Positions 8,196-14,874 of a DNA stretch of 24,250 nucleotides are shown one piece after another. The DNA is from a virus. The notes under the pieces are model-generated. The model saw nothing but the letters and a program-made list of their open reading frames with translations. It was not told where the DNA came from and searched no databases. How positions within the stretch are numbered: the first letter of the stretch is position 1; the number at the start of each line of letters is the position of its first letter. The stretch spans positions 1 to 24,250 of IMG/VR virus record IMGVR_UViG_3300032050_000799; one strand, written 5' to 3'. The position numbers and the translations under genes were made by a program.

Positions 8196-8780
8196 TCAGG
8201 TAATCATCCCATAAGTTACATCAATCTCTTGAATTTGCCCAAGAGTTCTTCTTGAGACAATTTCATGGATTGAAAGAGTGTATGAGAGGTAGGAACCAGC
8301 GAGAACCCTGTCGCCCTTGAGCAGCGTGAGGTCAGAGAATTCTTCTCTGAGTGACGACTCGTCAATTACGGCCTTGAATGTGTTTCTTGGGTCCTGGGCC
8401 TGAAGGCATGGATAGTCAAGCAGGGCTGAGCGAAGCACTGTTGTCAACCTGTCCCTCATGAGCGTTGACTCATACGACCCCTCTGTCCTTACCCAAACAT
8501 AAGTTCTCATTGAATAAGTCACGTTGTAGAGGGGGTCAGAACCAGAGAAGTCAATTCTCTCCATGCCATTGGTTGATATGGCCACGGTGATAATGGTGGG
8601 CCAACTGTCCAGAGCCAGCGGCTCATAGGTAAAAAACGAAACTGGAGTAGGAAGAGTGATGTCGTCCACATTCCAGCCATTGCGGTAATCAACGAGTCGT
8701 GTTGGGATGTCTCGTTGAAGGTAGTCGTTGACATATTGCTTGGCAAACTGTGGACCATGCATTAGGTATGGAGTTGTCAT
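8196..8780 (-). CDS. Probable tail terminator / tail completion protein
   Basis: This 194-residue protein starts with ATG overlapping the upstream stop as ATGA. It lies in the neck-to-sheath gene block after a Mu G-like completion protein, where tail terminator (gpU-like) or minor completion proteins are normally encoded. The sequence mixes helices at the N-terminus (about 10-30) with beta strands such as 'PTIITVAIST', 'MRTYVWVRTEG' and 'GSYLSYTLSIHEIVSR', and has a central helix (RDRLTTVLRSALL), a pattern compatible with tail terminator folds. No strict motif was identified, so the function is inferred from order, size and predicted strand pattern. Confidence 0.65.
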   Translation of the reverse strand: MTTPYLMHGPQFAKQYVNDYLQRDIPTRLVDYRNGWNVDDITLPTPVSFFTYEPLALDSWPTIITVAISTNGMERIDFSGSDPLYNVTYSMRTYVWVRTEGSYESTLMRDRLTTVLRSALLDYPCLQAQDPRNTFKAVIDESSLREEFSDLTLLKGDRVLAGSYLSYTLSIHEIVSRRTLGQIQEIDVTYGMIT

Positions 8781-9271
8781 GAGCCACCACCCAGTGCGCC
8801 GATTTCCTTCTCGCCACCAACGACATACTGAGCGACCTCTTCTCCCAGTTCTCTGGCGAATCTAGGTGGCTCAAAAATGACTTTTCTCGCTGGCATACGA
8901 GAGGTGCCGTACTGATGAAATTTGGCGAACTCAACCGAAGTGCTAAATGAAGCACTTGTGTCATTTATTGTAGTGTCTGCTGCTGCAAAAGAAGTGACCG
9001 ACCTGAACAGTTTGCCGCTTCTAAAAAGAATGGGTGCCCCAGGAAAGTTTCTTGATTTCCATGCCCCATAGCGTGGGGACAATGGCTTCCATCCGCCAGA
9101 CGGTAGGCCAGCCTGGGCGAAGTTCTCGGCGTTAGCGAGTTCAAGTTTTCTCTTAGCCCAATTGAAAACTGGCTTGAGATTTTTGGCTCTTTCCTGCATG
9201 TCGTCCATCAGGTCGTAGACATCATCTTCGCCAATCATTATGACGTAGACATCTCTATTGTTTCTAGCCAT
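8777..9271 (-). CDS. Phage virion morphogenesis / tail completion protein (Mu gpG / P2 S-like)
   Basis: This 164-residue protein carries the pattern of the phage virion morphogenesis family (Mu gpG, P2 S): a helical N-terminus, a 'W.PLSPRYGAWK' segment around 65-76, 'ILFRSGKLFRSV' around 82-93, and 'AKFHQYGTSRMPARKV' around 120-135 before a C-terminal helix. These proteins help complete tail ends for head joining. The ATG at 9271 shares its A with the upstream stop (TGATG), and the gene overlaps the next gene by four bases, so translation is tightly coupled. The C-terminus is Gly-rich. Confidence 0.85.
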   Translation of the reverse strand: MARNNRDVYVIMIGEDDVYDLMDDMQERAKNLKPVFNWAKRKLELANAENFAQAGLPSGGWKPLSPRYGAWKSRNFPGAPILFRSGKLFRSVTSFAAADTTINDTSASFSTSVEFAKFHQYGTSRMPARKVIFEPPRFARELGEEVAQYVVGGEKEIGALGGGS

Positions 9272-9921
9272 CAGCCAACGACCTTGCGTCTTCTGTATTT
9301 CCTGACCGACATGAGTTCGCGCTCGGAAAACCCAGTCTCCAATGGAGCGACATTTCTTGTATTTAGGTCTTTGACACCCACAACGTCATCATGCATGTTT
9401 TGCATCTCACGGGTTGCTGCTCTGAGAATAAGACTTCTGAACATAGGAATTTGCGTTCCATCAAGACCAGCGGTGTACGTGACCTCTACCGTGTCGTTTC
9501 CAATGAGATTAGCAATGTCAATGCCAAATCTTCTGACGATGTACTCGGTTGTCTCCAAAGTTCTCTCTACCCCGTTAAATGGGGTAAGTTTGACTTCCTC
9601 AACCTCAACTACAGGACTGTTTCTCAAATAGATGGTTTCTGGAGGCATTGAGTAGTTGACGATTGAGTTTGCTGTATTGCCTGGATATGTGTAAAAAGAA
9701 CTCTCGGTGCTGGTGTTGTAGAAGAACGATGTCATCGGCATCGGGTCGTTGACCCCAGGAACAACATAGGTCTCCGTAAACTCTTGTAACTCAATGGGTC
9801 TATTCAGGTAAGCCTCAAGTTCGCTCTGCAGTCCTTCAAGAACGATTTCTGCCGCATCTTGCTGGCGCAGCGAGAAAGAGATGTCCATGTACGTGACTAA
9901 TTCAGACACTGAAACAAGCAT
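9271..9921 (-). CDS. Head-tail connector (head completion) protein
   Basis: This protein of about 216 residues is helical at the N-terminus (about 5-40, with 'SELEAYLNRPIE'), then has a variable middle rich in Thr, Ser and Tyr, then a conserved-looking 'LRNSPVVEVEEVKL' strand region and 'TVEVTYTAGLDG' followed by helices ('LILRAATREMQNM'). This is the usual pattern of HK97 gp6-like head-tail connectors. Two ATGs lie in tandem at 9924 and 9921. AGGAG is 3 bases from the first and 6 from the second, so the second is preferred. It opens the neck and tail gene run. The protein probably forms the ring joining portal and tail. Confidence 0.8.
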   Translation of the reverse strand: MLVSVSELVTYMDISFSLRQQDAAEIVLEGLQSELEAYLNRPIELQEFTETYVVPGVNDPMPMTSFFYNTSTESSFYTYPGNTANSIVNYSMPPETIYLRNSPVVEVEEVKLTPFNGVERTLETTEYIVRRFGIDIANLIGNDTVEVTYTAGLDGTQIPMFRSLILRAATREMQNMHDDVVGVKDLNTRNVAPLETGFSERELMSVRKYRRRKVVG

Positions 9922-9938
9922 CATCTTCTCCTATGAAA

Positions 9939-9958
9939 ACGTGTCCGAATAGACACGT
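9939..9958 (-). terminator. Inverted repeat between small basic gene and head-tail connector (weak terminator or attenuator)
   Basis: Perfect 7-base arms (ACGTGTC and GACACGT) enclose a 6-base loop. On the minus strand the second arm is followed by a short T run (TTTTC) and then the connector's ribosome binding site. The T run is short, so this would be a leaky terminator or RNA stability element at the start of the tail operon. No experimental support is visible. Confidence 0.35.
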
Positions 9959-9962
9959 AGAT

Positions 9963-10142
9963 TCAGCGACGACGGCGAAGTCTGCGGGCGCCCTCGCGGA
10001 TTACGTCTACTGGACGCTCCGCCTCAACCTCACCACCACCGACGCGACGACGGACATTCTGCGTGACTGAGCGGCCAAGGCGACGCAGCAGGCCCAATGA
10101 ACGGGCAGTACGCTCTCTCGCTGTAAGTCTTGCTCCTGGCAT
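9963..10142 (-). CDS. Small arginine-rich protein
   Basis: This 59-residue protein is extremely basic. It has Arg-rich runs at the N-terminus (ARLTARERTAR), in the middle (NVRRRVGGGEVEAER) and at the end (GARRLRRRR), and few acidic residues outside one short patch. The ATG at 10142 has GGAG 5 bases upstream and is preferred over a GTG two codons earlier. It lies at the front of the structural gene block, with a hairpin after its stop. Such composition suggests nucleic-acid or charged-surface binding, for example DNA condensation or a scaffold or minor capsid role, but no family is recognised and function is unknown. Confidence 0.6.
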   Translation of the reverse strand: MPGARLTARERTARSLGLLRRLGRSVTQNVRRRVGGGEVEAERPVDVIREGARRLRRRR

Positions 10143-10179
10143 AAACACTCCTTAGGGTTGTTTACGGCAAGTGTAGCAT

Positions 10180-10737
10180 TTATCTGTCTGGGTTTGGTGG
10201 CGTTTCAATGGAGATGCCACCCTTCTCTACCGCTCCAGGCGGAGCCTCAACTGGCACCCATGCGCGCGAATACTTGTGTTCCGAGGTTTTGCGTTGCTTG
10301 ATGATGGTGTTGTCCATCATTAGGTCAAATTCCATCTTTTTCATGCAAAGAGTCCTATCCAGCGATGGTCTGTCGCTGTGACCTGATGCAACAAGTTTAC
10401 GCACAATCGCAGACATGGGCTTGGCAACGAGAGCGCCTCGCCCGCGATTGAGGCGAAGATGCATGAGCATGGCGTCGTACTTTCCACAATCAATCAGGAC
10501 GCAAGGAACCAGCCCATCGCACTTTTCTCTAATATTCTTGACATTCTTTGCGAGGAGTACGCGCTCATTGCCGTCAATAACTTCCATCGTGGAGGCATGG
10601 ACTGTGACTGGCGCGATGAAACCGAGGTCCATCAAGGAAGAAGAAAGAGTCAACAGGTCTGGCCTGAGAATATAGGTTGACTTGTATGGCGCAATAACCA
10701 GTTCATCAACATTGATGTAATCAATCTTCATATTCAT
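10180..10737 (-). CDS. ParB/sulfiredoxin-fold protein (second ParB-like protein of the trio)
   Basis: This 185-residue protein has an N-terminal ParB-like region. 'INVDELVIAPYK' (about 8-19) is a typical ParB opening. It is followed by 'SLMDLGFIAPVTVHASTMEVIDGNERVLLAKNV', which matches the ParB pattern of 'sI...G...P..V......vidGn.R...a' in slightly shifted form. The C-terminal half is helical, then ends in a Pro-rich tail. The gene overlaps the PAPS-reductase-like gene by 17 bases, so the two are probably coupled. IbrB-like proteins pair a ParB fold with a PAPS-reductase-like partner in the same way. Whether it cuts DNA, binds DNA or hydrolyses nucleotide cannot be told from sequence. Confidence 0.75.
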   Translation of the reverse strand: MNMKIDYINVDELVIAPYKSTYILRPDLLTLSSSLMDLGFIAPVTVHASTMEVIDGNERVLLAKNVKNIREKCDGLVPCVLIDCGKYDAMLMHLRLNRGRGALVAKPMSAIVRKLVASGHSDRPSLDRTLCMKKMEFDLMMDNTIIKQRKTSEHKYSRAWVPVEAPPGAVEKGGISIETPPNPDR

Positions 10738-11875
10738 TTATTTCCTCTTCTGCGGCTTTTTGTGCAGCCTTCACTCTGAGTGTATGTGCCTTTGTCTTCG
10801 GCCCAACTGGGGCGGCGGCATGTACGGAGATTTCGTTATGCAAAATGTTCCTGATGAGCCAGTTCATGGGGTACGAATAAGGGTCGGCGGCGTGCTTGCG
10901 TCTAAAGTCGGCTACATATGCCTTTGCCCGTCGCTTATCATCCTCAGACAAGTAGTGCGTCTCTATGCACTCCTTCGCTCCGTCAATGCCTTGGCTAGCG
11001 TAGTACTCAATGAGTTTCTCAATGTCAAATTCTGGCCACCAACGCCTCTGGGCATCAATATTGGGCCAAATCTCCACGAGCCTGTCATAGAATTCTGGCT
11101 CGGTAGCAATCAGGTCACCAATACGGCGAATAGCGACCGAGTGGAGCGGAATGCCAACTCTGGTGTTTGAGCCAGTAAGTGCCGCAAGGTCGTAATACTC
11201 GCAATATTCGGCATTGTGCTCTTCCGTGATGAATTTGAATACATCGTCAATTTGCCAGTCGTAGATAATTTTGGCAAATTTCAACGGAATTGACTTTTTG
11301 AGCCTGTATGGGGTAACTATGTAGTTTTCGTGCAATTTTTGCACACAAGAGCGATAGCGAACCATTGACTCAGCAGCCCTAACGCCAGTAATGAAGGCCA
11401 CTTTGCCCTTTTTGCCCTGCATTGTGTAGTAATCAATTGCTTCCGTCAGGGCTTGCCCATCTGGGATTCCGAAGTGCGCTGGAGTGATTGCGAAAGGTGG
11501 CATTGGACGCACCCAACGACCAGTATCTCGCCTCTCATGACCCCAGAGCACAACTGGGTCTCTAGTGCCAAGAGTCCACACCTCGCTGCCAGATGTTAGG
11601 CAGTACCACTCCATGTCAACCCAGTCGTATTCGCGAATCTTCATCGCGTAGTTGGCAACAAGCGGGCTGACCATCTCTTCGTCACGGAAGATGACCTTTA
11701 CAGGTCCGAGTCCCCTCTCCTCATGAATTTCTTTAGCAAGGTAAAGAACCGCTGTGCTGTCTTTTCCTCCAGAAAACTGAACGCAAACAGTATCAAAAGT
11801 ATCATAGACATGTCTAATCCTCTGTCTCGCGGCCTCAACCACATCTATGTCAAGAAACATCCGCTGTCGCGTCAT
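10721..11875 (-). CDS. PAPS-reductase-like PP-loop protein (IbrA-like)
   Basis: This 384-residue protein has a clear PP-loop, SGGKDS, at residues 35-40, followed by a Rossmann-like helix (TAVLYLAKEI). That places it in the phosphoadenosine phosphosulfate reductase / ATP pyrophosphatase superfamily, whose members activate substrates by adenylation. It is longer than classical PAPS reductases and lacks an obvious C-terminal redox Cys motif, so sulfate reduction is unlikely. It is nearer in size and context to IbrA- and DndC-type proteins. The ATG at 11875 has GAGG about 7 bases upstream and follows the ParB-like stop by two bases. Flanking ParB-like genes on both sides suggest a shared pathway, possibly DNA modification or regulation; this is inference. 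Confidence 0.85.
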   Translation of the reverse strand: MTRQRMFLDIDVVEAARQRIRHVYDTFDTVCVQFSGGKDSTAVLYLAKEIHEERGLGPVKVIFRDEEMVSPLVANYAMKIREYDWVDMEWYCLTSGSEVWTLGTRDPVVLWGHERRDTGRWVRPMPPFAITPAHFGIPDGQALTEAIDYYTMQGKKGKVAFITGVRAAESMVRYRSCVQKLHENYIVTPYRLKKSIPLKFAKIIYDWQIDDVFKFITEEHNAEYCEYYDLAALTGSNTRVGIPLHSVAIRRIGDLIATEPEFYDRLVEIWPNIDAQRRWWPEFDIEKLIEYYASQGIDGAKECIETHYLSEDDKRRAKAYVADFRRKHAADPYSYPMNWLIRNILHNEISVHAAAPVGPKTKAHTLRVKAAQKAAEEEINEYED

Positions 11876-11877
11876 TA

Positions 11878-12681
11878 CTAGACCTCTATGTGTTGGTCAA
11901 TGAAGTCAATCAATTTCTCCGCAACCGTGTTCCCAGCAACCGCTGGGTCGTTACGAAGCCACTTGATGAATTCATACCAACGACGCTGCTGTTGAGGGTT
12001 GTCAAACACGATTGTGTATTGAACAACCGCCTGTGGAGCAGTTGCCGCACCGCCCTGAGTGACAGTGCTGCCCTGTGTGGCGATTTCCCGATGGTCAGCA
12101 TCCTTAGGGGCATTGATGCGCAGTTCACCATCCTCATCTTCGCTAACCAGGGCGGATATTGCCCTACCAGCCATTTCTGCGGCAGCATTGATGATGGGTT
12201 GAATCACTGGGGTCGTGTAGGACGATGTCTGCTCGTCGTTCCAGGTCTTTCGCTCAACCTGCTCTTCCATCTCGGCAATTTCAAATTCATCCCAGCCAAG
12301 ACCTTCAAACAACTCTGGATAAATATCCGCCACCTCAACCAACATCTCATTGAGTGCTGATGCCTCAGTGTGTCCAAGTTCCATCGTGCGGTTGTCAGCA
12401 AGAGCAAAAGCAATAGCCCTGCTGTCGTCCACTTCATAGCCGACGGCGGCAATGTGGCTCCACCCAAGACGCCTGGCTGCCTCTAGTTGGTGGTTACCAG
12501 CAATAACAGTTGATGTGCCGTCTTCATTGGGGCGCACGACAATCGGCTTCACCTGACCAAACTCTGCATAGGAGGCCATAATCGCGCCTATGTCGCCACG
12601 ACGAGGATTGTTCTCAAGTGGGATAAGGGTTTCAATTGGAACCAGCAATCCCTCAAGTGCCTGCGCAACATTGTGTTTCAA
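11878..12681 (-). CDS. ParB-like nuclease-domain protein (first of the trio)
   Basis: This 267-residue protein has a textbook ParB N-terminal domain: 'IETLIPLENNPRRGDIGAIMASYAEFGQVKPIVV' (about 17-50), then 'VIAGNHQLEAARRLGWSHI' (about 59-77), with further conserved 'AFALADNRTMELG' near 91-103. In phages such proteins are found as stand-alone ParB/Srx-fold proteins rather than partition factors, and no parA is present. The rest is an acidic linker (about 130-210) and a small C-terminal domain (VVQYTIVFDNPQQQRRWYEF). It starts with TTG overlapping the upstream stop (TTGA), with AGGTG upstream. Adjacent to the PAPS-reductase-like gene. Confidence 0.85.
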   Translation of the reverse strand: MKHNVAQALEGLLVPIETLIPLENNPRRGDIGAIMASYAEFGQVKPIVVRPNEDGTSTVIAGNHQLEAARRLGWSHIAAVGYEVDDSRAIAFALADNRTMELGHTEASALNEMLVEVADIYPELFEGLGWDEFEIAEMEEQVERKTWNDEQTSSYTTPVIQPIINAAAEMAGRAISALVSEDEDGELRINAPKDADHREIATQGSTVTQGGAATAPQAVVQYTIVFDNPQQQRRWYEFIKWLRNDPAVAGNTVAEKLIDFIDQHIEV

Positions 12682-13025
12682 TTATTCACCTGTACTCTCA
12701 CATTGGCGTTCAGTGTTCGCATGGCATCAATGGCAGTTCGCAGAGAAAGCAGTTTCTCGCGTTTTGCCTTGACAAGTGCTTCTGAAATTTTGTAGTCAAA
12801 GTTCTCGTCAGCCATCTTGTAGTCGGCCCATGCCTCGCGCTCTTTGATTGAACCCTTGGCTGACAGGTACTCCTTTGCCCAGTTGGACTTGTAGAGAGAC
12901 TCTTTCTTGGAGGCATCTTCAGCCAACTTCTCAAAAGCCTCAGTCTCTTCCTCAAGTTCGTCAATCAGTCGGAGCAATTCGTGCTCAATGTCAACTTGAC
13001 TAATTGGAGCATTCCTGGAAATCAA
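12678..13025 (-). CDS. Hypothetical coiled-coil protein
   Basis: This 115-residue protein is almost wholly helical and highly charged (runs such as ELEEETEAFEKLAEDASKKE), suggesting a coiled coil across about residues 10-100. No family is recognised. It starts with TTG at 13025, preceded by GGAG 7 bases upstream; the upstream RuvC-like stop is joined as TAAATTG. It overlaps the ParB-like gene by four bases. Position between the resolvase and the ParB-like gene suggests a DNA-transaction operon, but function is unknown. Confidence 0.7.
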   Translation of the reverse strand: MISRNAPISQVDIEHELLRLIDELEEETEAFEKLAEDASKKESLYKSNWAKEYLSAKGSIKEREAWADYKMADENFDYKISEALVKAKREKLLSLRTAIDAMRTLNANVRVQVNN

Positions 13026-13026
13026 T

Positions 13027-13572
13027 TTATTCTCCGTTTGTTGTAGTGGTCCCCGATTCTAGCGGGGACCAGTCAACTTTGTCCAGTGCTTCCAGTTGGG
13101 TTTTTGACCATGACCATTCGGACAGTCCGAGCCTGGCTTGGGCCATTTCCATCAGAACCCATGCATCGCACATGTCGTTCCCCCCAGAGCCAGCAAAGAC
13201 AATTCCAGTTTTGGCAGATATGGCAGAAATAACTTCTCCCTTAGAGGCGTTCCCCTTGCCAGTTGCAAACTTTGCCCTTGATGTTGGCGGTACCTCCACA
13301 TATGGGATGCCGTTTTCCCAGAGCCTCATTCTGACGCAACCACCAAGTTCCCCAATACTGTGGGCTTGACTATTGCGAGAGGCAAATGAGTAGCCCTCAA
13401 TAACAGCGTGGGTGATGTTTTGGGCAACAACAAGTTTCATAATCTCTGAGGAGATATGAAACAGTCTTTCTGCACCACGTTTGTTGGTCGTAATGAGGTT
13501 GAGTTGTGAACCGAAACTAACCCCACTTGAGGTCAGGGATAGGTCCAGGGCGATGATGTTGATGTTGCTCAT
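13027..13572 (-). CDS. RuvC-like Holliday junction resolvase
   Basis: This 181-residue protein has a ribonuclease-H-like fold typical of RuvC resolvases. The first strand is 'IIALDLSLTSSGVSF' with catalytic Asp10, then 'HAVIEGYSFASRN' with Glu59, a Gly-rich 'SIGELGGCVRMRLWENGIPYVEVPP', a Lys-rich loop (AKFATGKGNASKGEV), and 'GGNDMCDAWVLMEMA' with Asp133/Asp136 as the last acidic ligands. Length matches bacterial and phage RuvC. It likely resolves branched DNA before packaging. The start ATG at 13572 has only a weak ribosome binding site. It begins the leftward run after the divergent plus-strand gene, so the 86-base gap upstream probably holds promoters for both directions. Confidence 0.88.
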   Translation of the reverse strand: MSNINIIALDLSLTSSGVSFGSQLNLITTNKRGAERLFHISSEIMKLVVAQNITHAVIEGYSFASRNSQAHSIGELGGCVRMRLWENGIPYVEVPPTSRAKFATGKGNASKGEVISAISAKTGIVFAGSGGNDMCDAWVLMEMAQARLGLSEWSWSKTQLEALDKVDWSPLESGTTTTNGE

Positions 13573-13615
13573 AATGTAAAAATCATCTTACTTAACAATC
13601 GGCACAAGGTTGAGA

Positions 13616-13624
13616 TGGTATATT
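13616..13624 (+). promoter_or_regulatory. Possible extended -10 promoter for the plus-strand gene at 13659
   Basis: TGG followed by TATATT resembles an extended -10 element, about 35 bases before the start codon, in the only gap that can serve this isolated gene. A TTAACA at 13592-13597 is a good -35 match, but the 21-base spacing is too long, so the extended -10 would have to work largely alone. Confidence 0.35.
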
Positions 13625-13658
13625 GAATGCGTCCCCCTGAGTCAAATGGAGAACATTA

Positions 13659-14009
13659 ATGTCAACAGGAATTTCAGCCCCAATTACCATGACGCTTGGT
13701 ATTCCAGGCACCCTGGCAACCACGAGCGAGGTCAAGGTTCGTATGCCTTTCGCTGGCGTTATCACGTCGGCCACGGTAGCAGTTACCACCGCCCCAGTAG
13801 GTTCCGCCCTCACCGCCGACCTCAAGGTTGGTTCGGATGTTGCTGCCGCCTTCTCAATCGCGGCTGCTGGCACATCTGATGACGGCACCCTCACTGCTGC
13901 CAACTGCGATTTCGCCGCTGGCGACATCGTGACCCTGGACATCTCGGGTATCGGCTCGGGCACTGCTGGTGCCAACATCGTGTGCGCCTTCACCGTCTAC
14001 AACAAGTAA
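13659..14009 (+). CDS. Small beta-rich structural-type protein (decoration / head-fibre-like)
   Basis: This 116-residue protein is the only plus-strand gene within a 17-kb minus-strand run. It is rich in Ala, Thr, Gly, Val and Ser, with alternating strand pattern: 'EVKVRMPFAGVITSATVAVTTAPVGSALTADLKVGSD', then 'FAAGDIVTLDISGIGSGTAGANIVCAFTVYNK'. This layout ('G.I.....V.TAP.GS.L..D...' then 'GD...ldi..iG') recurs in phage head-fibre, decoration and tail-fibre domains. An ATG at 13659 with GGAGA 7 bases upstream and a strong terminator after the stop make it a self-contained transcription unit. Codons are strongly C-ending (GCC, ACC, ATC), more than neighbours, suggesting high expression. A virion surface role is inferred. 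Confidence 0.8.
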   Translation: MSTGISAPITMTLGIPGTLATTSEVKVRMPFAGVITSATVAVTTAPVGSALTADLKVGSDVAAAFSIAAAGTSDDGTLTAANCDFAAGDIVTLDISGIGSGTAGANIVCAFTVYNK

Positions 14010-14010
14010 T

Positions 14011-14025
14011 CAGTTTTCAAAACTG
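14011..14025. repeat. Short perfect palindrome just after the plus-strand gene
   Basis: CAGTTTT and AAAACTG arms flank a single C, starting two bases after the stop codon at 14007-14009. It sits between the stop and the strong terminator. It may act as a protein-binding site or as a second hairpin; its base pairing alone is weak (A-T rich). Confidence 0.45.
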
Positions 14026-14031
14026 CAGAGA

Positions 14032-14056
14032 AGCGTCCCTTCGGGGGCGCTTTTTT
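14032..14056 (+). terminator. Rho-independent terminator with UUCG tetraloop
   Basis: An 8-base-pair GC-rich stem (AGCGTCCC with GGGGCGCT, one G-T pair) closes a TTCG loop and runs directly into six T's on the plus strand. It lies 22 bases after the stop of the plus-strand gene and before the convergent HNH gene. On the minus strand no comparable T run follows, so it acts mainly for the plus-strand gene. Confidence 0.9.
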
Positions 14057-14066
14057 GTTGCCCAAA

Positions 14067-14366
14067 TTATTGCCAGTTATGCTTCGCTAGGCCTAGTTCA
14101 AAAGCCAGTTGCGGATAGTTTCCAATCCGCCTATGGCAGTCACGACAGACGCACATGAGATTGTTCTCATCAAGGATAGAGCCACCCTGAGAGCGTCTCA
14201 CTATCTCGTGAACATCTACTGAACGCTTGCGCGTGTAGGTGGCCACACCATCATGTTCAGCGAACACTGGACAGGCTTGGCACATTGGGTTTTCGCTGAG
14301 AAGCCTCTCAACCAGCGGTCGGCGTAGCCTGTACTCCGCTTCCTTCTTCTTTGACCTGTGGCGCAA
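14067..14366 (-). CDS. HNH endonuclease
   Basis: About 99 residues from a TTG start at 14366, which follows the upstream stop as TAAATTG and has GGGAG 8 bases upstream. A longer frame from 14453 would overlap the upstream gene by 86 bases, so it is not preferred. The protein is basic at its N-terminus and carries a complete HNH zinc-finger nuclease core: Cys29-x2-Cys32, Asp51-Val-His53-Glu54, Asn69 and Cys74-x2-Cys77-His78. In phages, HNH proteins encoded near the terminase can assist DNA packaging cleavage, though others are homing or DNA-processing nucleases. Terminase is about 2.5 kb upstream in the same run. The gene ends convergently with the plus-strand unit. Confidence 0.88.
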   Translation of the reverse strand: MRHRSKKKEAEYRLRRPLVERLLSENPMCQACPVFAEHDGVATYTRKRSVDVHEIVRRSQGGSILDENNLMCVCRDCHRRIGNYPQLAFELGLAKHNWQ

Positions 14367-14367
14367 T

Positions 14368-14874
14368 TTAGATGCTCCCAGGGTCAATGTCGTCAAAAGT
14401 CCACCTGTTGTCAAGGGCATCCCAGAGAGACCTATCAATAGCCGTTTCCTCAAGGTCGTAGTCCCTAAGCATGGCGCGGTGTTTTGTTATTGCCCTCTTG
14501 AGAAACGAGACTTCCTGCCAGCCGTCTGACTTGGCCACTTCGCCAGTCTCAATCATTGAAACGACATCATCAAGACGACGCTGGACATGAAATAGAAAGC
14601 GCTCCACCTTGGTGATTTTGAGTTTGTAAGCCTTTTCTGACTCAACAAGCAACTTCTTGCCGTGATGGCCCATTTTCTGATAACGCTCGGCATCGTTGAT
14701 TGCGTCGGCCTTGATGTTGTCAATCTGCTCTTCCAGGTTTTCTACCAAATAGGTAAGGGCGGTCTTCCACCTGCCCCAGTTTTCTGGCTCCATCAGGATT
14801 ATTTTTTGGTTGGGCGAGAGGCGATTTTTCACCTCTTCTGCGACCATCCGAGCAAAAACGTCGTCGGTAATCAT
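14368..14874 (-). CDS. Hypothetical helical protein
   Basis: From the ATG at 14874 (sharing its A with the upstream stop as TGATG, with GGAG 6 bases upstream) this is a 168-residue, charged and mainly helical protein. A longer frame from 14913 would overlap the nuclease gene by 40 bases and is not preferred. A likely coiled coil spans about residues 30-100 (YLVENLEEQIDNIKADAIND and onwards). Trp residues near 33-36 and 'DGWQEVSFLKRAITKHRAML' toward the C-terminus may form a small domain. No family is recognised. It lies between a Cas4-like nuclease and an HNH nuclease. Confidence 0.72.
   Translation of the reverse strand: MITDDVFARMVAEEVKNRLSPNQKIILMEPENWGRWKTALTYLVENLEEQIDNIKADAINDAERYQKMGHHGKKLLVESEKAYKLKITKVERFLFHVQRRLDDVVSMIETGEVAKSDGWQEVSFLKRAITKHRAMLRDYDLEETAIDRSLWDALDNRWTFDDIDPGSI

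Noticed and set aside
13592-13993. Minus-strand open frame of 133 residues opposite the plus-strand gene at 13659
   Set aside because: It is antisense to a gene with a good ribosome binding site, structural-protein pattern and terminator; the antisense product is low-complexity Ala/Val/Pro with no ribosome binding site.
14367-14453. N-terminal extension of the HNH gene from a TTG at 14453
   Set aside because: It would overlap the upstream gene by 86 bases, adds a segment without HNH features and lacks a good ribosome binding site; the TTG at 14366 fits better.
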